A stretch of 64,000 nucleotides of DNA, from contig NZ_CAJHCQ010000002.1 of the NCBI RefSeq assembly GCF_904848665.1, positions 558,001-622,000 on the forward strand, given 5' to 3'. The notes beneath the pieces are model-generated. The model saw only the letters and a list, made by a program, of their open reading frames with translations. It had not been told where the DNA came from and made no database searches. Both the position numbers and the translations under genes were made by a program. The stretch is from Paraburkholderia hiiakae (GTDB taxonomy: Bacteria; Pseudomonadota; Gammaproteobacteria; Burkholderiales; Burkholderiaceae). Below are positions 8,260 to 16,982 of the stretch, one piece after another; within the stretch, counting starts at the first letter, position 1; each line of letters starts with the position of its first letter.

Positions 8260-9759
8260 TCAGGCGACACACATGGCGACGCGGTTGCGACCGCGCGCCT
8301 TGGCGTCGTACAGCGCCTGATCGGCCGCCTTGATGATTTGCGTGACGTCGACATCGTGCTCGGGTGACCAGCTTGCGGAGCCGATGCTCGCCGTCACGCG
8401 TCCATACTCGCTGTCCGAATGCTCGATGGCGAGTTCGCTGATCGCATGGCGGATTTTCTCGGCAATCGCACAAGCGCCTTCCAGCAGCGTATCGGGCAGC
8501 ACGACGATGAACTCTTCCCCACCGTAACGGGCGGCAGTGTCAGCGGGCCGGCGGATGTTTTCGCCAATGCAGCGCGCCACGGCGGCGAGCGCGTCGTCGC
8601 CGGCCTGGTGGCCGTACTTGTCGTTATAGGCCTTGAACCGGTCGATATCGACGAACAGCAGCGAGAACACGCTGCGCGCGCGCCTGGCGCGCCGCCATTC
8701 CTGTTCGAGGATTTCGCCGAGCGTGCGGCGATTGTTCAGTCCCGTGAGGCTGTCGGTGCGCGCGAGCAACTGCAGTTCGGACTCGGCGCGCATTCTGCGC
8801 CGCAACTGCGTGGCGAGCACGAACGAGAGCGCGACGAAGCCGATGGCGAAGGTGCCCATGAGCGTGCCGATGGTCAGCGCGCGCCGCCGCCACGCGGCGT
8901 AGATATCGGGCTCGGCTTCCGCCACCATGATGATGAGTGGCTGGCGCGGGAAATTGCGGAAAAAGTACAAGCGGCGTACGCCATCGATCGACGACGTGTC
9001 CGAGAAACTGCCTTCCTTCGCGGCCAGAAAGTGGCGGAACGTACTGGCGTTGCGGATGTTGCGTCCCACCACGGATGCGTCGTAGGGCTGGCGCATGATC
9101 ATGGTGCCGTCTTGCGCGATCAGCGAAATCGCCCCGTGCGGGCCGAGCGAGAGCCCGGCGAACAGCTGGTGAAAATACTCCAGGTTAATCGCGATCATGA
9201 CGATCCCGGCGAACGACCCGTCGGGATGCGACAGTCTGCGGCTCAGCGCGATGCTCGGCGCGCCGTTGCGCAAGCGCGAACGGTACGGCGCGCTGATGTA
9301 GAGGCCGGCGTAGGGATTGTCGCGCTGAACCGTGAAGTAGTCGCGGTCGGCGAAATTGGCCTTCAGCGGCGCGTCGGTGGCCGAGTTCATGACGACGTTG
9401 CCCGCTTCGTCGAGCACGAGCATCGAGCCTAGATATTCCGCGGTAATGGCGTGGTCGAACAGCAACTGGCTGCGCAGATGCGCGGGCAACGCCATGACGT
9501 CGGCCCGGCCGATGCCGTCGACCACGGCTTGCAGCGAGAGCGAGTAGAGCTCGAAATTGCGCTCGATGTCGCGTTCGGCAACGAGCGCGACGTTTCGCGA
9601 GTTCTCCCGGGCGCGCTCCAGGGCGTCGTGGCGGCTCTCGTAGAGCACCGTCGCGCAGAGCGACGCCATGATGAAGGCGACCGCGAGGCTGCCATAGAAA
9701 ACGGCGCGCGGCCCCGTGAGCCATCTGAGCAGGTTACCGCTGTTGAACGCTGGCCGCAT
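8260..9759 (-). CDS. Membrane diguanylate cyclase with dCACHE-type sensor domain
   Basis: 499 residues: TM1 (about 20-42), a large periplasmic sensor domain of Cache/PDC type (about 45-280), TM2 (about 290-312), then a GGDEF domain. The active-site loop is GGEEF (413-417), so synthesis of cyclic-di-GMP from two GTP is expected. An RxxD (404-407) exactly five residues upstream is an intact inhibitory I-site, giving product feedback. I chose the ATG at 9759, preceded by GGAAG, rather than the longer frame from 9795. The gene overlaps the 3' end of the GGDEF-EAL gene by 26 bases, so the two are co-transcribed and probably translationally coupled. The sensor ligand is unknown. Confidence 0.9.
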   Translation of the reverse strand: MRPAFNSGNLLRWLTGPRAVFYGSLAVAFIMASLCATVLYESRHDALERARENSRNVALVAERDIERNFELYSLSLQAVVDGIGRADVMALPAHLRSQLLFDHAITAEYLGSMLVLDEAGNVVMNSATDAPLKANFADRDYFTVQRDNPYAGLYISAPYRSRLRNGAPSIALSRRLSHPDGSFAGIVMIAINLEYFHQLFAGLSLGPHGAISLIAQDGTMIMRQPYDASVVGRNIRNASTFRHFLAAKEGSFSDTSSIDGVRRLYFFRNFPRQPLIIMVAEAEPDIYAAWRRRALTIGTLMGTFAIGFVALSFVLATQLRRRMRAESELQLLARTDSLTGLNNRRTLGEILEQEWRRARRARSVFSLLFVDIDRFKAYNDKYGHQAGDDALAAVARCIGENIRRPADTAARYGGEEFIVVLPDTLLEGACAIAEKIRHAISELAIEHSDSEYGRVTASIGSASWSPEHDVDVTQIIKAADQALYDAKARGRNRVAMCVA

Positions 9760-12481
9760 GGCTCGCTTCCAGATAGGACTGCGCGCTCGCCGCATCCACG
9801 GGGCGTGCGAACCAGTAGCCCTGCGCCTCCTTGCAGCCGTTCTCGATCAGGAATTCCAGTTGCCGCAGCGTTTCCACGCCCTCGGCCACCACGCGCATGC
9901 CGAGCGTATGGCCGAGGGCGAGCACCGCTTTCACGATGACCTCGTCCGCGCGCGAATGGCCGATACCGCTCACGAACGACATGTCGAGTTTGAGACGATC
10001 GGGCATGAAGCTGCGAATGTACCCGAGGCTCGAATAGCCCGAGCCGAAGTCGTCGATAGCGACCGAGAGCCCCATCTCGCGAAGGGCGCGCAGCGTGGCG
10101 AGCGAACGGGGCGCCATGAGGACGCCCTCTGTGATTTCCAGTTCGATGTTGCGCGGGTTCACGCCGCTGCGCGCGAGCGCATCCGCCATCATGGCGGGCA
10201 AATCCGCGCGCATGAACTGGACCGGCGATACGTTCACCGAAACGACGATGTCCGGGTACTGGCGCGCCCATTCACGGGCCTGGCGGCACGCCTCGTCGAA
10301 TACAAACTCGCCGATCTGCACGATCAGGCCGTTTTCCTCGGCGAGCGGGATGAACAGCGCCGGGCTGACCTGGCCGCGCTCCGGTTCGTGCCAGCGAACG
10401 AGCGCCTCGAAGCCCATCGTCTCGCCCGTCGTCGGGTTGACTCTCGCCTGCCAGGCAACGGCAAACGCGCGCGACGCCACAGCCAGCCGCAACGCCTGCG
10501 CGAGGCTCGCCCGCTCCAGGTGCTGCCTGGCGATGGCCATGTCGAACACCTGCATGCTGCCAGGGCCTACCGACTTGGCGCGGTACATGGCGGAGTCGGC
10601 GTACTTGAGCAGGGAGTCCGGGTCGCTCGAATGATCGGGGAACACGGCGAGGCCGACACAGGCCAGCGGTACGATCACCTTGTTGCCGACCAGCAGGCCA
10701 TGTGTCAAGGACTCCTGCATGCCTGCCGCGGCGGCGACGAAGTTGTCGACGTTGCCTCGCCCGTACAGCACGGCGACGAACTCGTCGCCCGCGTATCGGG
10801 AAACGATTTCGCCCTGCGCGATGTTGGCGGAAAGGCGGCGCGCCACTTCGCACAGCACTTCGTCGCCCGCGGTATGGCCAAGGGAGTCGTTGACCTCCTT
10901 GAAGTTGTCGAGGTCGATGAACACCAGCGCGAACTTCTGCTGCTCGTGGAGCGCTGTCCTGACCAGTTCGCGCAAGCGCGCTTTGAGGCCGAGCCGGTTC
11001 GGCAGATGCGTGAGCGAGTCCTCGTTGGCTTGCAGGCGCAACTGCTCCTGATAGCGGATGCGCTCGGAAACGTCGTTGAACACGGTCACGCAATGGGTGG
11101 GGCGGTTGCGCTCGTCGAGCACGGGCGCGACATGCAGCTCGATCCAGTAGGGCGCGCCGTCGGGCCTGTAGCACTTGAGCAGGCCCTCGCCTTCGCGCTC
11201 GGATTGCATGGCACTCCGAATGGCATCGGCATCGGCGGACGATACGTCGCAATCGAGCATGCCCCAATGCTCGGCGTTATTCGCCCTTGCCACCGTGCGG
11301 CCGGTGATGCGCTCGAACGCAGCGTTGGCGTACGTGATGATGCTCTCGCCATCGACCTTTTGCGAAATGATCACGGCGTTTCTCGAAGCCTCCAGCGCCC
11401 GGCTGCGAATGCGCAAATGCTCTCGCGCCTGCTCGTGCGCCGTGACGTCGTGCGCCGTGATGAAACACGCATCGTGGCCTGCATAGTCCAGCAGATGCCA
11501 CGCGATATCGACGTGGATCACGTCTCCGCTAATGCGCACATGCCGGCGCACGCCGCCCGCGCCGCTTTGGGCGCCAGAGTTGACGTAGCCGTGCAGGTCG
11601 CGACGGAACGCGTCGGTTTCGGCCGGCGGGCGAAGCTGCTCGATCGACATGTCCTTGAGCTGCTGTAGGCTCGCGCCGTATTGGCGCTGGGCCGCGGCGT
11701 TCGCGGTGAGGATCGAACAGGAGCGGACGTCGAAAATGAGCATCGCGACCGGATGCTGTTCGAAGTACTCGCGAAAACGCCGTTCGGCTTCGAACGCAAC
11801 GATCTTTGCCGCGCTGCGGGAAAGCGCCGCGCGGTGGCTCGTGAAAAGCGTGAAGAGCAGCAGCAGCGCGCCGGCTGTCGCGGTGCCGATCAGCGAGATT
11901 TTTTGCCGCGCGAGCTGCGCCTGCGCGCCGAACTGCACGACCTTGATTTGCTCGCGCTGCTCGGAGCGCAGCTCGGTGAGGAGCGACATGATGGAGCTGA
12001 GCGTTTCGTTCGCGCGCTGCATCAGGGCGGGCTCGAGCTTCGCACCCGCGTCGGCGAGCGCGATATTGCGCGCGGCCGCGTCGAGCTGCTCGGGCCAGAT
12101 GGAGCTCAACTGCCGCAACTGGCGGATCGTGCGCGCATTGCGCGCGCCGGCAAAGTCGTGCTCGAGCCGGTCGTAAATGCCCGCCACGACTGCAGCCCGC
12201 TTGATCGGCCACCCGCGCGACGTGTAGCCCGCCGTGCCCACGCCTTTGAGGAAGTCGGTATTCGCCGCGATATGCAGCGTGAGCAGGGCTTCGAGTTCCG
12301 ACGTGATGTTCAGTTCCTGGCGAAGCCGCGAGTCAGCCGTTCCACGCGAAAGGTTCGCGCTCAGCATCGCGCCGACTGCCACGCATACGATCAGCGCAAC
12401 GGCAAGCGCGACGGCGACGCCTTTGCCGGGCGTGCGAGGCGGTGCCTGTGGTATGGATGCGGATAGTTCAGCTACGTTCAT
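9734..12481 (-). CDS. PAS-GGDEF-EAL cyclic-di-GMP signalling protein
   Basis: About 915 residues. TM1 lies near residue 25; an extracytoplasmic helical region (about 45-195) resembles a four-helix sensor bundle; TM2 is near 205-225. Two PAS domains follow (about 235-370 and 375-490, ending in VFNDVSERIRYQ), then GGDEF and EAL domains. The GGDEF loop reads AGDEF, a tolerated variant that may be weak. The EAL domain looks active: EALVRW (about 692), VNVSPVQF, ELEITEG, DDFGSGYSS, KLDMSF and AEGVET are all intact. Net phosphodiesterase action is therefore likely, with GGDEF possibly regulatory. The ATG at 12481 is used; a GTG six bases earlier is possible. Confidence 0.9.
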   Translation of the reverse strand: MNVAELSASIPQAPPRTPGKGVAVALAVALIVCVAVGAMLSANLSRGTADSRLRQELNITSELEALLTLHIAANTDFLKGVGTAGYTSRGWPIKRAAVVAGIYDRLEHDFAGARNARTIRQLRQLSSIWPEQLDAAARNIALADAGAKLEPALMQRANETLSSIMSLLTELRSEQREQIKVVQFGAQAQLARQKISLIGTATAGALLLLFTLFTSHRAALSRSAAKIVAFEAERRFREYFEQHPVAMLIFDVRSCSILTANAAAQRQYGASLQQLKDMSIEQLRPPAETDAFRRDLHGYVNSGAQSGAGGVRRHVRISGDVIHVDIAWHLLDYAGHDACFITAHDVTAHEQAREHLRIRSRALEASRNAVIISQKVDGESIITYANAAFERITGRTVARANNAEHWGMLDCDVSSADADAIRSAMQSEREGEGLLKCYRPDGAPYWIELHVAPVLDERNRPTHCVTVFNDVSERIRYQEQLRLQANEDSLTHLPNRLGLKARLRELVRTALHEQQKFALVFIDLDNFKEVNDSLGHTAGDEVLCEVARRLSANIAQGEIVSRYAGDEFVAVLYGRGNVDNFVAAAAGMQESLTHGLLVGNKVIVPLACVGLAVFPDHSSDPDSLLKYADSAMYRAKSVGPGSMQVFDMAIARQHLERASLAQALRLAVASRAFAVAWQARVNPTTGETMGFEALVRWHEPERGQVSPALFIPLAEENGLIVQIGEFVFDEACRQAREWARQYPDIVVSVNVSPVQFMRADLPAMMADALARSGVNPRNIELEITEGVLMAPRSLATLRALREMGLSVAIDDFGSGYSSLGYIRSFMPDRLKLDMSFVSGIGHSRADEVIVKAVLALGHTLGMRVVAEGVETLRQLEFLIENGCKEAQGYWFARPVDAASAQSYLEASHAASVQQR

Positions 12482-12851
12482 CGCCACGCAACGCGATTCG
12501 GCACATCGCCACTCGCGCCGCGTTGCCCGGCGGGAGTGGGCAGGTTACTGGTGAAGGCACCGGCATCAGCGCGGAAGGCGGGCAGAGGGGCCATGTGTTC
12601 CAGGCATGCAGACGGCGAAGGCACGGGCAAGTCCGTGATCGGACGCTACTGTTTGAATAACGGGTGTTCGGCGTGCCGCTTTGATGGGTGTTTTTACCTA
12701 GGCGCCTGGATCTGTTCCGGGGAGTCTCGCGCTGCGAGCGGGGCACGAATCCGGAGCGCATTTTGATGCTCGTGCTTCAATACGCCCGTGGCGTAAATGG
12801 ACCGCGTGCGGTCCGCTGTTTCTGCCCCTGTTACTCTTTCGAGGGACTCAG
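12482..12851. other. Intergenic region between the GGDEF-EAL gene and dihydroxyacetone kinase
   Basis: About 370 bases without a convincing gene, carrying the divergent promoters. A short perfect hairpin GTCCG-TGAT-CGGAC lies near 12630-12643 and a 7-bp-arm inverted repeat at 12799-12814. I looked for a cyclic-di-GMP riboswitch on the minus strand in front of the GGDEF-EAL gene and could not recognise one. Confidence 0.5.
12799..12814. promoter_or_regulatory. Inverted repeat upstream of the dihydroxyacetone kinase gene
   Basis: GGACCGC-gt-GCGGTCC: two perfect 7-bp arms with a 2-base centre, 38 bases before the kinase ATG. Size and position fit a dimeric repressor operator overlapping a promoter or leader. 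No candidate regulator is adjacent. Confidence 0.4.
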
Positions 12852-14573
12852 ATGAAAAAGCTCGTCAACGATCCGTCGTTTGTCGTGCGCGAAATGCTCG
12901 AAGGCATTGCGCGCACCGCGCCGCATGTCGCCGTGCTCGGCGACGAAAACGTCCTCATTCGCAATCCGCTACCCAGCGCACCTGCGCGTAGCGTCGCCGT
13001 GATCTCGGGCGGCGGCAGCGGCCACGAGCCTGCGCATGGCGGCTACGTGGGGCAAGGCATGCTGAGCGCCGCGGTGTGCGGCGAAGTCTTCACGTCGCCT
13101 TCGACGGACGCCGTGCTCGCCGCGATCCGCGCGAGCGCGGGCCCGAACGGCGCGCTGCTCATCGTGAAGAACTACACGGGTGACCGGCTCAATTTCGGTC
13201 TGGCGGCAGAGCTCGCGCGGGCCGGGGGCATTCCGGTCGAAATCGTCATCGTGGCGGACGATGTGTCGTTGCGCGGGCATACGGAGCGCAATCAGCGCCG
13301 CGGCATCGCGGGGACTGTGCTAGTGCACAAGATTGCGGGCGCGGCGGCCGCGCGCGGCGACGCGCTGGGCCTCGTGGCCGCGATTGCGCGCAGCGCGGCC
13401 GAGAATCTCGGCACGATGGGCGTGGCGCTCGACGGCTGCACGTTGCCCGGTGTGGAGAAAGCCGGCTTTCGCCTGGCTGACGACGAGATCGAACTCGGCA
13501 TGGGCATCCACGGCGAGAAGGGCGTGGAACGCACGGCGCCGATGGCGGCGGGCGTATTGACGGAAACGCTGCTCGCCAACATCGTCGAAGACCTCGCGTT
13601 GAAAAGCGGCGAGCGCGTGGCGCTGCTCGTGAACGGGCTCGGCGCAACCCCCCAGATGGAACTGGCGATCATCATGCGCGATGCATTCGAGAGCCTGAGT
13701 CGCCGTCAGGTGGTGGTCGAGCGGGCGTGGACCGGCACGTTTCTTTCGGCGCTCAACATGCCGGGCTGCTCGATCTCCGTGCTCCGGCTCGACGACGCCA
13801 AACTCGCGTTGCTCGACGCCGACACCGAAGCGCACGCGTGGCCCGGCATCGGCACGGTCAATCGGCAGATTCGTATTGAGCCTGCATTTTCGGCAGCGGA
13901 TACGCGTGCAGAGGCGGGCGCAACGCCTGCGGATGCGGCCAGCGAACACTGGATGCGGCTTCTCAAGCCGGCGCTCGATGCCGTTGCGCACGCATTGATC
14001 GAGAACGAAGCGCTGTTCACGGACCTCGATTCCCGAGCCGGTGACGGCGATCTGGGCGCGAGCATGCATCGCGCCGCGCAGGCCATTATCGCTGTGCCGC
14101 AAAGCGCGCTTGGTTCGCCGGGCAGCGCGCTCGGCGCGCTCAGTACGGCATTGCGCCGCGCGATAGCGGGCAGTTCCGGGCCGTTCTATGCAACGGCGCT
14201 GCTGCGCGCCTCGCGCACGCTTGGCGAGACAGCGCAGCCCGGCGCGCTGGATTGGGCGGCCGCCATGCGCGGCGCGGCTGAGGCGATCAGCGAACTGGGC
14301 GGCGCGAAGCCGGGCGACCGCACGATGCTCGATGCGCTCGTACCCGCCGTCGAGGCGCTGGAAAACGCCGTGAAGTCGGCGTGCCCCGTGGGTGAAGCGT
14401 GGGCGCAGGCGGTGAGCGCGGCGGAGTCGGGCGCGAGAACTACGGCGCAAATGACGCCGCGCGCGGGCCGGGCAAGCTATCTGGGCGCGCGCGCGATCGG
14501 GACGCCCGATGGCGGGGCGGTGGTGGTGGCGTGCTGGCTCAAGGCGCTGCAGCCGCATATCGACGCGGTGTGA
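12852..14573 (+). CDS. Dihydroxyacetone kinase, ATP-dependent single-chain DhaK-DhaL type
   Basis: 573 residues, the usual length for fused DAK1-DAK2 kinases. The DhaK part (about 1-330) contains SGGGSGHEPAHGGYVG, and GMGIHGE holds the histidine that binds dihydroxyacetone covalently. The DhaL part (about 365-570) has the nucleotide-binding signature DSRAGDGDLGASMHRA with its magnesium-binding aspartates. The enzyme phosphorylates dihydroxyacetone (and often glyceraldehyde) in the cytoplasm, feeding glycolysis. Because both domains are fused and no PTS DhaM lies nearby, it should use ATP. GAGG precedes the ATG. The gene is monocistronic and converges on the DUF3237 gene. Confidence 0.92.
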   Translation: MKKLVNDPSFVVREMLEGIARTAPHVAVLGDENVLIRNPLPSAPARSVAVISGGGSGHEPAHGGYVGQGMLSAAVCGEVFTSPSTDAVLAAIRASAGPNGALLIVKNYTGDRLNFGLAAELARAGGIPVEIVIVADDVSLRGHTERNQRRGIAGTVLVHKIAGAAAARGDALGLVAAIARSAAENLGTMGVALDGCTLPGVEKAGFRLADDEIELGMGIHGEKGVERTAPMAAGVLTETLLANIVEDLALKSGERVALLVNGLGATPQMELAIIMRDAFESLSRRQVVVERAWTGTFLSALNMPGCSISVLRLDDAKLALLDADTEAHAWPGIGTVNRQIRIEPAFSAADTRAEAGATPADAASEHWMRLLKPALDAVAHALIENEALFTDLDSRAGDGDLGASMHRAAQAIIAVPQSALGSPGSALGALSTALRRAIAGSSGPFYATALLRASRTLGETAQPGALDWAAAMRGAAEAISELGGAKPGDRTMLDALVPAVEALENAVKSACPVGEAWAQAVSAAESGARTTAQMTPRAGRASYLGARAIGTPDGGAVVVACWLKALQPHIDAV

Positions 14574-14599
14574 ATCGGGGTTGCGGCGAAGCGCGTGGC

Positions 14600-15094
14600 T
14601 TAGAGCACCTCGAAAACGCTATAGACCGGACCGCCCGGAAAGCGGTGGCCCGTGCCGACGGCAATGACGCGGTTGAGCCACTCGTACTCGCCCGCGGGCG
14701 CTTCGAAGACGGGATTGGTCCGAAAGTAGTAGCTGGCGGGGTCGACGGCTTCGCCACGGTCCAGCCGCTTCAAGACTTCCGGCTCGCCATGGCGCACGCC
14801 GCGATACGACATCAACAGGTTCGTGCCGTCGTCGGTGCGCAGGAGCAGCCGCACGTCGAGCGTCGTGCTGCCGTCGCCGCGCACGGTCTGCCAGTCGCTG
14901 CCGCCTTCGAGCACGACGCCCGAGAGGCGTTCACCCGCGAACGTACCGGACGGCACGATGCCGACACGGCGCAGCGCGCTCCCGGTCTGGCCGACGATCT
15001 CGATCGGCTTGACGTCGAGCCGCATCACGAAGAGCGGACGGGTTTGCACCGCTTTGAGCGCGGGCGGAAGTTCATCGAAACGAGGCGTGGACAT
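14600..15094 (-). CDS. DUF3237 domain protein
   Basis: 164 residues from the ATG at 15094 (AAGG upstream; a GTG nine bases earlier is less well placed). The protein has the single-domain DUF3237 pattern: PLFVMRLDV near the start, GIVPSGTFAGERLSG, a TLDVRLLLRTDDG strand, and MSYRGVRHG. It is predicted to be a beta-barrel cytoplasmic protein, with no transmembrane segment. The biochemical role of DUF3237 is unknown to me. It is last in a minus-strand set with two short-chain dehydrogenases (15154 and 16032), which suggests a part in oxidation or reduction of a small carbonyl or alcohol substrate. Confidence 0.75.
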   Translation of the reverse strand: MSTPRFDELPPALKAVQTRPLFVMRLDVKPIEIVGQTGSALRRVGIVPSGTFAGERLSGVVLEGGSDWQTVRGDGSTTLDVRLLLRTDDGTNLLMSYRGVRHGEPEVLKRLDRGEAVDPASYYFRTNPVFEAPAGEYEWLNRVIAVGTGHRFPGGPVYSVFEVL

Positions 15095-15153
15095 GGTGTT
15101 CACCTTGGAGGCTGGTCACGTTGAGAGCGGGTTTTGCAACGGCGCAACGAGCA

Positions 15154-15909
15154 TCACGCCGCCGTCCGACCGCCGTTCACGCGCAGGATTTCGCCCGTCA
15201 TGAAGCTGGCCTGGTCGGAGCCGACGAAGCGGATCGCGTCGGCGATTTCCTCGGGGTTGCCGGCGCGCTTGAGCGGCACGCCCGCGAGCGCGGCCGCCTT
15301 GCGCGCCGGGTCGGGCATGAAGCGGTCGAGCATGGCGGTCTGCACGGGGCCGGGCGCCACGGCGTTCACGCGCACGCCGAACGGCGCCGCTTCGAGCGCG
15401 GCCGACTTCGTGAGGCCTTCCACGGCGTGCTTGCTCGCCACGTAGAGCGCGACGTTGGGCGCGCCGCGCGAGCCCATGGTCGACGAAACGTTGACGATGC
15501 TGCCGCTGCCCTGCGCCGTCATGGCGAGCAGTTCGTGCTTCATCGCGAGCAGCGTGCCGAGCACGTTCGCGTCGAACACAGCCGCGTAGCGCTCGGGCGT
15601 TTGCTCGGTGACGGGGCCAGGCTCGCCTTCGAGGCCGGCTGAGTTGACGGCGATATCGATGCGGCCGAAACGTTCGATGGTGCGCTCGACCAGCGCGCGT
15701 ACCTCGTCTTCCTTGCTGACGTCGGCGCGGATGTATTCGGCTTGCGCACCGAGTTCGCGAAGTTCGTCCGCCAGTGCGCGGCCGGGTTCGTCGCGGCGGC
15801 CGGAAACCACCACGCTTGCCTTGTCGCGCGCGTAGGCGAGCGCGGTGGCGCGGCCGATGCCGGTCAACGCGCCGGTAATCAAAACTACAGGTTGGGTGCT
15901 CGTGCTCAT
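15154..15909 (-). CDS. Short-chain dehydrogenase/reductase (SDR)
   Basis: 251 residues, normal for a classical SDR. The cofactor motif is TGALTGIG (about 12-19), the structural motif NSAG (about 89), catalytic Ser in NVSST, and the YVASK catalytic Tyr-Lys (about 157-161). The C-terminus ends GEILRVNGGRTAA. An Arg after the second strand (SGRRDE) suggests NADP(H) preference. The substrate is unknown. It lies downstream of another SDR gene (122-base gap) and 59 bases upstream of the DUF3237 gene on the same strand, likely one transcript or regulon under the divergent LysR gene. Confidence 0.85.
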   Translation of the reverse strand: MSTSTQPVVLITGALTGIGRATALAYARDKASVVVSGRRDEPGRALADELRELGAQAEYIRADVSKEDEVRALVERTIERFGRIDIAVNSAGLEGEPGPVTEQTPERYAAVFDANVLGTLLAMKHELLAMTAQGSGSIVNVSSTMGSRGAPNVALYVASKHAVEGLTKSAALEAAPFGVRVNAVAPGPVQTAMLDRFMPDPARKAAALAGVPLKRAGNPEEIADAIRFVGSDQASFMTGEILRVNGGRTAA

Positions 15910-16031
15910 GGTATGGCTCCAGTAGACGTGTGCGGGTATGGTGGGGGTTCTGCGAGTTTGATGCTGTTCGTATTCACTTTGGATGCCTTATTATTTTGCA
16001 TTATTTGGTGCGTTGATGTTCGAGCGCCGTC

Positions 16032-16778
16032 TCAGAGCCGCGAGCCGCCGTCCACGCGCAGCGTGTCACCGGTGATCCAGCGGGCCGCGTCGGAGGCGAG
16101 GAACGTGACGGCATCGGCAATGTCCTCCGGTTGCGCGATGCGCTTGAACGCCTGCATACCCAGCGCCGTCGCGCGGCCCGTTTCGGTTTTCGTGAAGCTC
16201 GACATGTCGGTGGCCACCACGCCTGGGGCGACAGCGTTCACGCGGATGCCGCGCGAACCGAGCGCGGCGGCGAAATGGGCGACGAGCGTATCGACCGCGC
16301 CCTTGCTCGCCGCATAGGCGGAAATCGCGCCAACGGCCGTGCGCGCGGCCAGCGAGGAAAGCAGCACGATGCTGCTGCCCTTGCACATGGTAGGCAGGAG
16401 TTGCTGGACCAGAAAGTACGGCGCCCGCACGTTCACGGCGAAAAGCTCGTCGAAGTCGTCGACGGTCGTGTCTTCGAGCGGCGCCGACTTCGAGATGCCC
16501 GCATTGGCGACGAGGATATCGAGCCGGTCGCCGATGATCGCCCGCACGCGTTTGGCCAGTTGATGCGGGCCATTGGCGTCGCGCAGGTTCGCGCCCACTT
16601 TCTGGGCCTTGCCACCCGCTGCGCGAATTTCAGCGACGACTGCGTCGGCGGCATCTTCGGCGTTGCCGTAGTGCACGAGCACCTGCGCGCCGGCGCTGGC
16701 GAGCGAGAGCGCGATGGAGCGGCCGATGCCGCGCGAGGCGCCCGTAACGAGCGCGGTCTTGCCGGTGAGCTGGGACAT
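16032..16778 (-). CDS. Short-chain dehydrogenase/reductase (SDR)
   Basis: 248 residues from the ATG at 16778, which has AGGAG seven bases upstream; the longer frame from 16796 lacks such a site. It has the classical motifs TGASRGIGRS (about 12-21), NAG (about 87-89), LSSLAA with the catalytic Ser, and YAASK with Tyr/Lys. The last strand ends TGDTLRVDGGSRL. It resembles FabG-like or 3-ketoacyl-type reductases but no substrate can be assigned. It is divergently arranged with the LysR-type gene at 16983, about 200 bases away, so that regulator probably controls it. Confidence 0.85.
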   Translation of the reverse strand: MSQLTGKTALVTGASRGIGRSIALSLASAGAQVLVHYGNAEDAADAVVAEIRAAGGKAQKVGANLRDANGPHQLAKRVRAIIGDRLDILVANAGISKSAPLEDTTVDDFDELFAVNVRAPYFLVQQLLPTMCKGSSIVLLSSLAARTAVGAISAYAASKGAVDTLVAHFAAALGSRGIRVNAVAPGVVATDMSSFTKTETGRATALGMQAFKRIAQPEDIADAVTFLASDAARWITGDTLRVDGGSRL

Positions 16779-16982
16779 CGCGAATCTCCTGATCAATGGT
16801 TGGAGCCATACCCGCGAGCGATGACTCTCGGGCAGGCGATACTATGAGCCCGCGCCGGCTGTTGCTCGATTGCTGCCGTGCGCGCTGCCATGTGTCGAAC
16901 TCTAGAGGGCGCTTGCGCGGCGGGAAAAGACTTTGTAGGCTTGCCGGCATACTTGCGAGGCATGGCCAGACTGGAGAGCGCG

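Noticed and set aside
9716..11668. A 650-codon plus-strand frame antisense to the GGDEF-EAL gene
   Set aside because: The minus strand has complete GGDEF and EAL motifs. The antisense translation is His/Arg/Ala-rich with no recognisable domain.
12488..12760. Possible cyclic-di-GMP riboswitch upstream of the GGDEF-EAL gene
   Set aside because: No conserved GEMM-I or GEMM-II core was recognisable on the minus strand; only an isolated short hairpin is present.
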